Origin: Chromera velia
Taxonomy: Eukaryota; Sar; Chromeraceae
Assembly: GCA_018398765.1 (NCBI GenBank)
Contig: JAHBMJ010000805.1
Span: 7,146-40,428, forward strand
DNA: 33,283 nucleotides
Direction: 5' to 3'
Position numbers and translations under genes: made by a program. The notes below the pieces were generated by a model. The model ran no database searches, was not told the origin of the DNA, and saw only the letters and a list, made by a program, of their open reading frames with translations. This document shows, piece by piece, positions 20,247 through 33,283 of this stretch. The stretch's first letter is position 1, and every line of letters begins with the position of its first letter.

Positions 20247-22510
20247 ATGACTATCAAAGAAGTGCAGGAAAAGGAGGTGATGTATCATGCGGAGCAGGAA
20301 GAAGAGACGGCTGACCGTCTCCCTGTCCTCCCAAACAGCCACCCATCTTCCCCATCAGCAGGATCTGGTCTCAGGTTATGGTGTATTTACTGGGTGCTCG
20401 GTCTTCTGAACAACACGCCATGGGTTGTGCTTCTTGCGGTTGCCAAGAAAATCACCGAGGGATCCGTAGGGGCAGTGTACCTGTTCAACATCCTCCCCGG
20501 ATTCCTCGTCAAGTTGACCATCCCGTACTGGGTGAGCTGCCTCTTGTACTTCCCCCTCCCCCCCCCCTCCAGCCCTCTCCTTTTCCGATCGCCGCCTCGC
20601 TCTCTTCCCTCACCATAGTCACTTCCCGCTGGCCTTCCCACCATTCTTCCCGCACCCTTCCTCCCACCCCCTCCCCCGCCTCCCCCCTCCACTCTCTGCC
20701 CTCTCCCACCGCGACGTGTGCCGAATCCAGAAAGACGAATGGGGGGGAGAAGGAAAGGAAAGTTTGAGATAAGGAAAACACAGACGAGAGCGTGTCAGTA
20801 TGTGCAGTTTGTGTTGGAGAGGTTGGACGCTGAGTGCGGGGAAGGGGTGATGTAGGGAGAGTGAGAGAAAAGGCGGAAAGCCAGAGAAAAGGAGTGATTG
20901 ATGCAAAAGGAGAAGCAGGCAACACAGCTAGACGCGCCGCGAGTGTCGCGCTGACGTTTCGTTCATGTTGCCAAGACAAAGCGCCTGCTTCCTACCTGTT
21001 GGCTCGAAAGGGCGGGCAGTTGGTTTCAGGAAGGGAGCTGCAACGCCGCACGAGTCTTTTCTTTCTCATGGCTCGAGGGGCCGCGCGCTGCACCCAACAC
21101 TGTCAGGGGTACCCACGGAAAGTCGGTACCAATAAAGGGGCCCTAGTCTGCTTTCGCAGCTTTTGTTTTTGTGTCCTCACTACCCCTGCTTCGCCGTTTT
21201 GCTTTGCCTTCCCCCTGAGTTGACGAAATAAGACTTTCTCCTTACTGCGCCGTCTATCATTGACGTGCGTGCAGGCTCACCACATCAGTATTGAGAGGCG
21301 CGTGGAGGTTGCTGTGTGTTCCGTGCTCTTCGGTTTTCTTCTCTGCGCGTTCGGGCGTCCGATCTCCATTTGGGTTCAGCTCGCGGGTGTCGGGTTCACG
21401 TCTGCTCAGTCGTCTCTCGGGGAAGTGTCTGTTCTCGGGAGCTGCGCGCATGGGGACAGCCAGAGACTGATCGCGGCCTGGTCGGGGGGAACCGGGTTCG
21501 CAGGTCGGTTGGTCGGTCAGAGGGGCGGTGGGTCGTTTCGTTTTACTGCCCATTCCTGATGACATGCAGACTCTCGTCTAGCTGAGTGAAGTCTCTCATG
21601 CGAAAGAAAAGTAAGGAAAGTGAACGGGAGTTTCGTTGTTAATGTAGTTGTCCATGTTTCTTTCAAGGGTCTGTGTCTGTGTGAAAACATTTGCAGGTGT
21701 CTTTGGGTATTTCTGGGCTTACGTTCTCCAAAACGCTTTCGGTCTCTCTCTCCCAACGGCCCTCCTGATCTCCTGCACGCTGCCTGTGTGCTACCTGGCG
21801 GCCTTCAAGCTGGGAGTGGGAAAGCTGGAGACAGGAGACGGTCCTTCTTCTGGAGAGGGAGAGGAGGCCGAAAGGACGATCCTTGCTGTTGGATCTCTCT
21901 CTGTTGGTGGCAGCGTTGAAGGGGGTAGCGACAGGCAAAGAACAGAAGGAGGGATTGACGTTGAGGTTGGTGAAGGAGAAGGAGGGGAATCTGAGATGAG
22001 CAATGGAAACGGGGCAAGAAAGAAGATGGAGTCCTCACGTCTGTTGGTAGAGGGTTCACGGTCCCGAAAGGTTGCGCCCTCTGCAGAAGAGGGTACGGGT
22101 GAACCTGCAGGGGAAGGGAGGGAGGAAAGGGAGGGACAATCAGACGGATTGTCATTATCAAGGAGGGAAGAAGACAGGACAGCGGTCCAAACCGAGACGG
22201 GTGGGGCGAGGGAATCGGTCCCCCCCCGTCCTTCTGCAGCTCCTCAAAGAGGCTTCTTCCAAACGTTCTTGTTTGTGGCCAGACTTTGGCCTTTCCTCAT
22301 TCCCCTCTGCACGGTCTACCTGGCAGAATATTCACTTCAGGTTCGTTCGTGCGCCCTTCCTCTGTTCTTACCTCTTTGTCCTTTGTTCTTTCTTCAAGTG
22401 CCTTCAGGTGATTGAGAGGCACAAGTCGGATCCGTTTGTTTTCTTTTCCCTGTATCTCCTGAGAAGCTGAAAAGCCGCCCACATCTTCCCGCATTTCCGT
22501 GTGTGTGAGT

Positions 22511-22551
<41 letters not shown>

Positions 22552-23254
22552 TGTGCATGTGTGTGAGAGAGAAAGAAAGAAAAGAGAAAGGGAGAGTGCG
22601 AGTACATGCATTCTTGTGCCTCTCTCTGTTTTTCTGCCTCAATCGAATTGAGGGAGACAGAAGAAATTGCGTTTTCTTATTTGTTTTCCTTTCCATAAAA
22701 GACACGTGCAGACAGACACCATGCATCTCCCTCCTCTTCCAATTCTGCCTTCCCCTTTTTTTGTGCAGTCGGGGCCCTGGGCGTCGATCGGGTTTCCTGT
22801 TGAGGACGAGGCCGCGCGTTTGCGGTTCTACAGAAACGCCAACTGGGCCTATCAGAGTGGGGTGTTCATCTCCAGGAGCTCCTCTCAGATTCTTCCCCTG
22901 GGCTTTGTGGCCTTGTGGGTGATGCCGATTCTTCAGAGTGTCCTTCTTGTCTTCTACACATTCGCTGCCTTGTACAGACTTGCAGAGGGGTGGGTGGGAG
23001 GTGAGTGGATTCTGACAGCAGGGGGGGTGTTTTCGGGTCTTCTTGGAGGCGCTGTGTATGTGAATGGGTACAGACTGGCGAGTGCGAGCTTTCCGGCCAC
23101 AGACCGGAAGGGAAGAGAACAGGCTTTAACTGCACTGGGTGCGGGGGATTCAATTGGGATTACCCTGGCGTCTCTCTGTGGGATTCTGATTCAGGCGTGC
23201 GTGTACAGACGGCTGGACATCGAGGGCGCCCCCCTCTCCTGTCCCTTCTACTGA
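20247..23254 (+). CDS. CLN3: CLN3 / battenin-like lysosomal or vacuolar membrane protein (4 exons)
   Basis: Exons: 20247-20531, 21275-21503, 21697-22340 and 22769-23254, all in phase, giving 547 aa (human CLN3 is 438). Family blocks are clear. Residues 45-95 carry the first helices (YWVLGLLNNTPWVV, then NILPGFLVK). Exon 2 has SSLGEVSVL and WSGGTGFAG, matching the family's GLGE and WSSGTG motifs. Exon 3 opens with GVFGYFWAY, and exon 4 has YQSGVFISRSS and LLGGAVYVN. CLN3 proteins are multi-pass endolysosomal membrane proteins, and human loss causes Batten disease; recent work ties them to glycerophosphodiester clearance. The length excess is an acidic, Gly/Glu/Ser/Arg-rich insertion at about residues 221-357, in the loop before the PLCTVYLAEY helix. 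The frame is open upstream to about 20046, with an in-frame ATG at 20055, but that one lies too close to the TATA box at 20039, so I chose the ATG at 20247. Confidence 0.94.
22498..22556 (+). repeat. GT microsatellite in CLN3 intron 3
   Basis: GT/GTGA units between exon 3 (ends 22340) and exon 4 (starts 22769). Confidence 0.9.
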
Positions 23255-24491
23255 TCTGAATGAAGAAATGGGAGCTAGGACTCTTGGCAGGCAGGGAGAC
23301 TCGCGATTCGTTTTTTCGTGATTTTTTCTTAGCTCTTCTGTCCCTCTTTTTTCTAAACTTTGACTTTAGTCTTTTGACTTCACGAAAATCTTCTCCTCGA
23401 CTTCTCTTTTCGTTTTCTATGGATGAATTCAATCAAAACATGAATGAATGAAACCATTCGCTTGGAATAATTTTTCTTCGTCAATCGAGAACGACATTGA
23501 GCGAGAGGAGGGCTCAGCAGCGTGTATGCAGAGAAGAAAAGGATTGATCGTGCTTGCAAATGCAAACACTTGGAAGGAGTCTACCAATTAATGAGTCTTT
23601 ATCAGCTTGCGTTTCCGTGTCCTGGCCGTTCCCACGTTGACCATGCATCAGCTCAATTAAGTGCAGATCCTCTTGCCGACGTTTTCTTCAAGGGGCCGAC
23701 ATGCACGTCTCACTCTCGTTTTCACTCTGTACCAAGCGGCAGGCTGCATGCAGCAGACGTTCCCTGCATGTGCCTGCCAGACATCGAAAAGGCACGTCTG
23801 TCCAGGGCAATCAGACTTGCAGTGCAGGTTGAATTGCTCAGTTACAGGGCTAAAACAGCCTTGATGAATTAATTTGAAGGATTGGGAGTTTAGGAGCCTG
23901 AGATAGCCTGGGTACAAGTTTACCGCATTAATTTGAAAGGATTGTCGTATCTAGTATACTGGACAGTATATTACCACCCTACCCGAGGTATAATAATTAA
24001 TAATAATGGATTTAGTAATATCTTAATTAATTGAATGAAAAAGACTACTAGTTAGTATGGAGCCTAGTATGGAGCTTTGATTAATCAGTTAAATAATACG
24101 TGCAATCAACCATAATGATTTTTATGTAATGCAATGAACTAGCACGCCTATAGATGTATATTTCAATTTTCGCCTTTTATTACTAGTAGGCCTTTTAATT
24201 AAAATACTGCTGGCAGCTATCATGACAAAGGAAATTCTAAAGAATGTCAGTCAGGCGAGAATAGAAGAAATACCATGATATTTCTTTAAATTTGATGTGC
24301 GTTATGATACTGTGTTGAGAACGTGAATTGAAGGGTCATAAACTTTTTCTTTGCAGCTCAAAATGTGATCGGATACCGCTGTATGTACATTTGAGAAAGG
24401 AGGACGAAAGACGACTTTCTCAGGCCGGGAGGCAGTTAAAGCAGTTTCTTTTAGTCACGCTTTCTACAATGCTTGGTACACCTCTGTAACC
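23255..24491. other. Convergent intergenic region with AT-rich island
   Basis: This lies between the 3' ends of CLN3 (plus) and the cyclin-fold gene (minus). About 23880-24340 is AT-rich, with TAATTAAT words and a short tandem word (TAGTATGGAGCC, near 24053-24075). The first 600 bases are of normal composition and probably hold the CLN3 3' UTR. No gene is recognised. Confidence 0.5.
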
Positions 24492-27400
24492 TCATTCTGT
24501 GGGGGGAACATGTAGAGCCTGAATCAGACTGAACATATCAGGATCTGCCCCCCAATGGCCGAACTGAACTGTAGGAGGAATGTCCCCGTTTCTAGACGCA
24601 GCGTCCCTCCACGCTCCCATCCTCACTGCCACAGGGATCGCGTGAAGGAACACTCGTCGCAAGCTTCTCTCGGAGGGGGGGCGGACCGCGTTCGGGTTTG
24701 AGGCTGCGTTGATAGGGAAGAGCACCCTGGGCGCTTCTAGAGCCTCCACGCATCCCTCAGAGTGCTCAGGCACCCTCCCGGTCCAAATTCCCTCCACGAA
24801 GCTCTGCAGCACAGGAGACCCTCTCTGTTCAAGGACAGACACCCCCTCCGCGCTGTCAGGGGAAGGAGGGAAACTGGAGGTCCAGATCTTCCACAACACC
24901 CACGCCACTGTGTAGGCCTCAAGAGGAGAGACCCACTCACGGACATCCTCGAGGAACATGGCGACCTGCGCTCAGAGGCCGCAATTGGAGATCAGATAAG
25001 ATCGTCAAGAAATGGAGTGTCAAGAAACGTGCGCATCCAATCATGCAATGAGCCCGCATCAAATTGAATGCGTTAACACGGACACACAGTTGAACATATG
25101 CGCACTCCCTACGTACTGACCTCGGCAGACATGCACGTGTACGCATTGATGCAGTGCAATCATGGGCAAGCGTGCGAGCCAGCGAACGACTGAGAGGACA
25201 GGGGAAGAACAGAGACGCGAGGCAATGAAGAGAGACGAACGAAAATTGATAACTATGCTGACTGACAGTGTGCGTGACTGAGTCCATCTTCTCCTCGATC
25301 TCCGGCGCCAGCACAACCATAGCCAGCAAGACCGCCCCCCCCGCAGTCTTGAAGGGAGGCACGCATGCGAGGTCGTACGTTGACGCAGCAACAAGGGACA
25401 GCGCAAGGCTGACTTCTCTGCAGGGACGCACATATGCAACAGGGAAGAAGAATGAATGCATGTGTGTTGCTTTGAGTTCAAGCAGCAGAGCAGTCGACGA
25501 GACACTTCGCTCCATTCTGAAAATAGTGCATACATGCACACGGAGAAGGCTGCTTCCATCCATATCCGTCACAAACAGAACAACACAAACCGGCACGACA
25601 ATAACTGGACTTGCTCCAGCAAGCAAAGAGAAAAGTGACCAAAACCAGACTGCGAGATATAGTGAAGGAGGCAGACTACTCACCGAATTCTCTCAGCATG
25701 AGGTCTTTCAACCCTCACCAGGACGCATTGCAAGAAGTCCACCGCTGTAGGAGCGTAGATGCATGCGCAACCAAGGTCTTCCAACATTTGCTTCTCAAGT
25801 TCCCAAACACTCTTCCTGCAACACCATTCAGTGGATCAGGGCGGCATGTGCAGGTGTCACACGCAAAGCTGAACAGCTGCACATTTAAAAAAGTGAGCTC
25901 GCTCTCTGGATGATCAATCACCCTCCTCCAAGATCTAAATCACGTGTGTACGTCCAAAAAAACAGCACTGAATGGCCAGGCTTGAGAGTGATACAATCTT
26001 CCTTGCGATGTAGCTGGTTTCAGGTAATCAACCGACAAAATGTGCGCCTGACTGACCGATCGACCGTTTTTCCGGTGACGCTCTTCACCAGCAAACCCGC
26101 ATCCGGTTTATCCGCCCCCCCCTCAAGCTTCACGGCGAGGGTCAAAGCTGCCAGGTGAATGAACACGTCGGTCAGCCGCCCTGTTGCCTGTGCCTCTGCG
26201 ATTCTGCAAGCGTGCAGTCAACAGCGATTCGAGCAAGCGTGCAGTCAACAGAGATTCGAGCAAGCGTGCAGTCAACAGAGATTCGAGCAAGCGTGCAGTC
26301 AACAGAGATTCGAGCAAGCGTGCAGTCAACAGAGATTCGGGCAAGCGTGCAGTCAACAGAGATTCGAGCAAGCGTGCAGTCAAAAGGAGCCAATCTGGGC
26401 TGAGAGGCAAACAAAGAGACGGAAGAGGTTGTCTGGGACGAACGCTTTCTCGAAATCCTCGCTGGAGATTGAGAATTCACGCAACAACGACCAAAACTTC
26501 ATCAGGCAAGACAGATGACCGACCTTAGAGGGAACATGTACTCAAGCAGAGCAAGAGCCCGGAAGAGAACCTCCACTCGCATCCTCAGCAGCTCCACGCA
26601 TTGCACCAGGAAGTGCACCCTCTGCCACCTGCACTTCCAGGACATCACACAAAAGGACCTGGGTCACTGGTCTGTTCAGGATTCCAGGCAACTACACGTA
26701 CAGAGCGCAAAAGGAAAGGCGTTAAAGGTCACGAGATAGGCAATTGAGTCGAACAACGAAAGGTGAAAAAGGCACTTCGTTTGTCATGCTGGGCAAGAGG
26801 GTGGAAGGACTCTGTCAGGAAGGGAGAAAGCGGGAGAAGCAGAGAGCATACAAACGGATCGACACATAGACGATTCACATAGAGAAACAGAGAAAATGCC
26901 AGGCCAGTCACAAAGAGAGAAGAAGGACGAACCGAAATTCGAGGATGGATACACCCCCTGGCACGACATCTCCGACAGGAGCGAGTGCTGCTGCTGCTGC
27001 TGCTGAGTGATCAGGCTGTCCAAAGAATTGCTCTGGGAGGGGAGGTGCGTCTTCCTCAGTTGGGTCATCAGAGAAGGAGTGGATTGCATCCCCGTTTCCT
27101 TCTGCCTCTCCCCCAAACTCTCCGTCTGCATCTGCCTCACCGGCTTCATGCGGACTGTGTGCATCTGCGGCTGGATTCTGACCTCCGGGCAAAGTGCGGA
27201 TTGGACCTGAGGGGAGAATAGGGGGAACCTGGGTCCACTGCCTGACCATGGTGTCGAGTCCCTCATCTGCCCACCACCCGTTGGACAGTCTCGCTGTCTG
27301 CACCCCCAGTCTACTAGGCCGCCTCCTGGTGGAATGGGCCCATTGCACACACGACCGGATGTCAGGGGGAGGCATCTCAACTATGACGTCTTGCGGGAGA

Positions 27401-30400
27401 TCACAGAAAAGAATTCTGCAGTGCAACAGGGACGAGAACGCATGCTCCACCTCCCCGGGGCGGCCCCACATTTCCCTTCCAACGATCAGCCTGCGACATC
27501 CACCAGAAGACAGGGTCACCCCTGCCCCCCTTGCGTGGTCTCTCAGGCTCTGAAGACGGTATCGATGGGAACGCTTGAAGACCACCAGGAAAGCAGACTC
27601 TTCCGGTTCAACCACATACCACTGAAAAACATTCCTCCACACCACCACTGCTGTGTCGTCCCCATCGTCGTTGAGGATTACAGGAACTTTGACTTCCCTT
27701 CGTCTCACGATCACACACTCCTTCTCCACCCCCCCGCACAGAAGCAACAGTCCTTCGAGATTCCTAAAGGCCTGAAGCTTGGCGTCGAAACCTGTGGACG
27801 GAAATCGAATGACGAATGCTTGCCCTTTGGCGCTCATCTCTTCTGATTTCTCTTCCTCCGTCTTATGGGGATATCGATGGGAGTGTGAACGCACGTCAGA
27901 GGAGAACGGGAAGATGCCCCCCCCCTTCGAAGACATGGGCAGGCAGCCCGAGGGGAACGCAGCCGAAGCGCTCGAAGCAGACCCAACGGGCACCTGCGAT
28001 ACTTCCGAATGCTGGCCCCAATGCTGATGCCACACGTGCTCAGACAGACTCAACCCCACACTTCCAACCCTATCCTCAAACGAACACACACCCATTCTAA
28101 TCTTTACACCCCCCCCGTGTCGGCACTTCAGAAGAACAGCAGGCAGACAGTCAGGATACGAAACGCAACGGAACACGCCAAGCTGAACCCCCCTTCCAGC
28201 AGCAACAGAGAAGATCTGCAGCTCTTTGCGCACTAAAGAGTAAAGTCCCACCACCCCCCCTCTGGAGACCCCCACCACTAGCAGGGAAGGAAGAAGACCG
28301 AGAGAGCTTGCGCAGTGGACTTCCCCATCTGCAATCCGCTCTTTCAACCCCTTTGTGAAGGAACGAAAACGTGCTGTGACGAGTCTCTCTGCTGCTTCCG
28401 CACCTCCCCACTTCTTCTCAATAGAACGCTTACTGCCGGTCAGAGGTTGAAGACACAGGAGACAGGTGGCCTCCATCCTTTCCTGTCGATCACGGACATT
28501 CGATTGATCCTTGTCTACACTCACAGACCTGTCTGTTGATTCCACACCCACACCCTTGGCAACTCGAAGGAGGGCGAAGGAGTGAGGGAGAATCTCAAAG
28601 ATCTCTGACACAGTGAGACCTCGGCAGTCTGCGATGGCCAATAGGACACTCAATCTTTTCAACCCAATCTCCTTCTCTCCCTGGATCGTTTTCGGATTCT
28701 CTGTGTGCGCTTCGAGCCTCAAGCCTGACCTACTGCCACCACCTCCCTTCTTGTCATCGTCTGTCTCATCGACGCGCATCTCTCTTTTGGCATCTATGAG
28801 AGAACACCCGAGTACGGCGATTGACTTCACAGAGAGACGGACCGAAGTTTCGAACGATGCCGCGAGAGTGTCACTCTTTGTCGTCTTTCCTTCCCCCTCC
28901 ACTCCATCTCTCCCTCTTCGAGCAAACGCAGAAAAACCCGGCCCCTGCTCTCTCGCCCTCTTGCAGTAGCACATGAGATCAGGAAAGCCCTCCGACAGAC
29001 GAACAGGAGAGAGGAAGCTGGCCAGAATAGCTGAACGGCAACCCTGCAGGAAGAAGGCGAACAAAGAAACAGAAAGGGAAACAAAGGCGCTTCGTCTACA
29101 CTGAAAAGCTTGGGCTCCTGTGCCCCTCCTGGTTGTCCCCCCTCCATTTGAAACCGCCCGTCTCTTGAGGACATGTTGACTACATTCACTTCGGGTGAAT
29201 TCCTCTCACGCCCCACGGTCTTCTAGCGGTGCTTTCTGCTACCTGAAATTACCTGTTGTTCTTTTACCACTTCATCTCTTTCATAAGCGGTCTCTGCACT
29301 ATCTGTTTGCTGGCTTGTCTACGCATCTCTAGCACCGAAACAGCTGACCTCGAAAGAGATGTTTCCCAGGTCAACAGGAAGTGCAGCAGCAACAGGACAC
29401 GCTCTCGTTTCCTCGTTGGCTTGGTAGGTATCCGAGATTCCTTCACGAAGGGAGAGGTAGACGGCACACTTGTGGGGAGGCAAGCCCATCGGGAGGGAGA
29501 GGACTCTTCTTGCAGAGGCCGGGGCCCAGAGCAATGACATTTCCAGAAACATCTCTCCGTCTCCGTCGTCCTCGGTCCTCTCCTCTGCAAACGTTTCCAT
29601 CTCTTTGCCCTCTCGAGAAAGCGGAGAGGCCTTCCGAGGAAGGGTCTGTGGAGCTGCAGACAAGGGAGAAGACCAGTGGATGAATTGATTTAGACAGGGG
29701 TCAAGAGTGGTTGGTCCAATGATGAGGTGTGATCGAAGCTTTCTCCTCAGTTTTTCTCTCTGGCCGTCTGACTCTTCGCTTTCGGAGGGAGGTTTTCGTA
29801 GACGGGAGAAATTCAACTCAAAACTCTTCCTTCATACTTACCAATGTATGAATCGTTCTGCGCAATGCTTCGTCAAAACTCTGCCTGTCTGACACGAACT
29901 GAATGACCGACCGTTTTCTGTCTTCTTCTGAGAGATCTGGTTCGTTGTGCTTTCAGTTCCAGACCTCTCCGCATCTGACGTTACACCTCGAAGCGTCAGC
30001 TCCTTTTCTGGGGGCTGCCCGATGCAGACCATCTGGGGATCATACGCTCTCTCCTTCTCGTCTTCTGTGCCTGCTCTGTAAACCAGACTCTCTGCGCAGC
30101 CTTTCGATAAAGAGAGAACACGGAAGGGAACAGAGTTCTCACCGTCGAAGGATAAGGGCTCAATAATCGGGAACCGCACCGCCAAACGATCGTCCTGAAC
30201 TCTCTCTTCGGATTCTTCACCACTCCTCAAGCCGCACTCTACGATCAGCCGTCCCTTGTCAGCGTCTTTGTTGGCAGGAATGGAAGCCCCAACATCCTGA
30301 GCGCCTTTGCAACACAAGGACGAGCCTGCACCGATACACATTGAAGAGAGAGGAAGGGGATTGAAACCGAACTAAATCCTCCACAAAGCGTCCCTGCCGC

Positions 30401-30684
30401 CGCCTCAAAGGACTTGTGGGAGCACTTTTCCGTTCCCGCGTCAGAGAAGAAGAAGGAATCGGTGTGTCTCCCGGCATTGATTTGGATCGAAAGGGATGAG
30501 ATGGTCTGACATGACTGTACCGACGGGTGCAGAGACTTTTGCAATGGAAGTTTGGTCGGGCTTTTGAGCGCTGCCTAAAGCGTGTGCACATTCAGAGAGG
30601 ACAGGTCTTGCCTCCCAACTTACCAGACCGTTTGGGCTTCTTGGAGACTTGTGATAAGCTGGTGGCCCTTCGTTTCTTCAGCAT
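24492..30684 (-). CDS. Very large cyclin-fold protein, about 1,364 aa (9 exons)
   Basis: Minus-strand exons: 30684-30624, 30325-29842, 29778-29349, 29043-26933, 26628-26524, 26203-26057, 25815-25684, 25417-25267 and 24965-24492. All phases agree. Residues about 1029-1112 fit the first cyclin box: FLVQCVELLRMRVEVLF followed by LLEYMF, then FIHLAALTLAVKLEG with the Lys that contacts the kinase in cyclins. The segment WELEKQMLEDLG then APTAVDFLQ matches helix 5 and the start of the second fold, with its conserved Glu. Residues 1157-1207 (LALSLVAASTYD) continue the second fold, and a 157-residue extension follows. The N-terminus is basic and NLS-like (MLKKRRATS, SKKPKRSG). Residues 183-1028 are unrecognised, apart from a poly-Ala run near the end of exon 4. 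Cyclins activate CDKs, but the partner cannot be told here. Intron 2 is uncertain: its called acceptor reads GAAAG. An alternative using donor GTTCGT (exon 2 ending 29900) and a TGCAG acceptor (exon 3 from 29653) is also in frame and gives about 1,303 aa. Four consecutive phase-2 introns split the cyclin region. Confidence 0.8.
26210..26384. repeat. 27-bp tandem repeat, about 6.5 units, in cyclin-gene intron 5
   Basis: Units begin at 26210, 26237, 26264, 26291, 26318, 26345 and 26372 (word GCGTGCAGTCAACAG), differing at only one or two positions. The array abuts exon 6 (starts 26203 on the minus strand), with its last unit merging into the acceptor. Because 27 is a multiple of three, several frames stay open through it on both strands; none is a gene. 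Confidence 0.95.
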
Positions 30685-30966
30685 TTCCTTCACTGCAAAA
30701 AGACGAAGCCACCCGAGCTAACAGGCCCACAGGAATCGCGACTGATCTTCTTTGTGACAGTTGAGGTGGATGGCAACTCGAAATCCAGTGTTGGCCCAGC
30801 TCGAACGGACCAGATTCAGCGGCTTCACGCGGTTTGATCAAGAAGGACTGAACTTCGATGCACTTCGACCCCGAGATGAATCTGCCCGAAATGAAGTCTG
30901 AGAATTCCACTTGGCAGAAACCCACAGATTAAAGGGCCAGCTGGGGTCGTCTTGAGCTGTCGGTCT
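30685..30966. promoter_or_regulatory. Upstream region of the cyclin-fold gene, up to the LTR
   Basis: About 280 bases separate the cyclin-fold ATG (minus) from the inferred left edge of the retroelement. A minus-strand frame is open from 30925 to beyond the ATG, but it has no ATG of its own and ends in a different phase at the same donor. I treat the region as promoter and 5' UTR, though an upstream coding exon cannot be excluded. Confidence 0.35.
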
Positions 30967-31964
<998 letters not shown>

Positions 31965-31967
31965 TAG

Positions 31968-33281
<1,314 letters not shown>

Positions 33282-33283
33282 GT

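Noticed and set aside
26123-26528. Several repetitive open frames on both strands across the 27-bp array, and a CRISPR-like look
   Set aside because: The units are contiguous with no spacers, and the array lies in an intron of the cyclin-fold gene. Frames stay open only because the period is a multiple of three.
27194-27846. Plus-strand frames of 119 and 170 codons
   Set aside because: They are shadows antisense to the long exon 4 of the cyclin-fold gene.
30620-30925. 101-codon minus-strand frame upstream of the cyclin-fold ATG
   Set aside because: It has no ATG and exits the GTAAGT donor in a phase that does not fit the next exon; the frame starting at 30684 does.

Overview
The window looks like nuclear DNA of an intron-rich protist. 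Five protein genes can be assembled by joining exons across GT-AG introns whose phases agree at every junction. The introns are full of pyrimidine microsatellites, the gene families are purely eukaryotic, and a Ty3/gypsy-type retroelement lies at the right edge. A photosynthetic alveolate such as a chromerid would fit, but no feature fixes the lineage, so this is a guess. One run of 59 N at 10619-10677 is an assembly gap inside an intron.

Layout, left to right: (a) 1-3657, no recognised gene: low-complexity sequence, then an AT-rich stretch. (b) 8378-3658 on the minus strand, an 8-exon ABCE1/RLI1 gene (ribosome recycling factor, 611 aa). (c) 9202-18189 on the plus strand, a 20-exon TM9SF3-like nonaspanin (577 aa). 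(d) 19724-19278 on the minus strand, an intronless gene for a small two-helix membrane protein with a Cys-rich tail. (e) 20247-23254 on the plus strand, a 4-exon CLN3/battenin gene (547 aa). (f) 30684-24492 on the minus strand, a 9-exon gene for a very large protein (about 1,364 aa) with a cyclin fold near its C-terminus; most of the rest is unrecognised. (g) about 30967 to the window end on the plus strand, the 5' part of a Ty3/gypsy-like LTR element, cut by the window edge.

The five genes alternate strictly in strand (-,+,-,+,-), so promoters sit in shared divergent gaps (8379-9201 and 19725-20246). Each convergent gap, at 18190-19277 and 23255-24491, holds an AT-rich island. A similar island at 1900-3060 lies beyond the 3' end of ABCE1, which suggests a plus-strand gene ending to its left. 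The genes do not form a pathway: they are housekeeping or membrane-trafficking functions (translation, Golgi/endosome membrane proteins, lysosome/vacuole) plus a possible cell-cycle or transcription cyclin.

The most notable signals are: the giant cyclin-fold gene; the unusual intron signals (about half of the 37 donors read GTC, and nearly all acceptors end TGCAG); two competing splice-site pairs in the TM9SF gene that give proteins of identical length; tandem arrays and a duplicated donor that touch splice sites; and the strand bias of CTTT-type repeats, which follows the direction of transcription.
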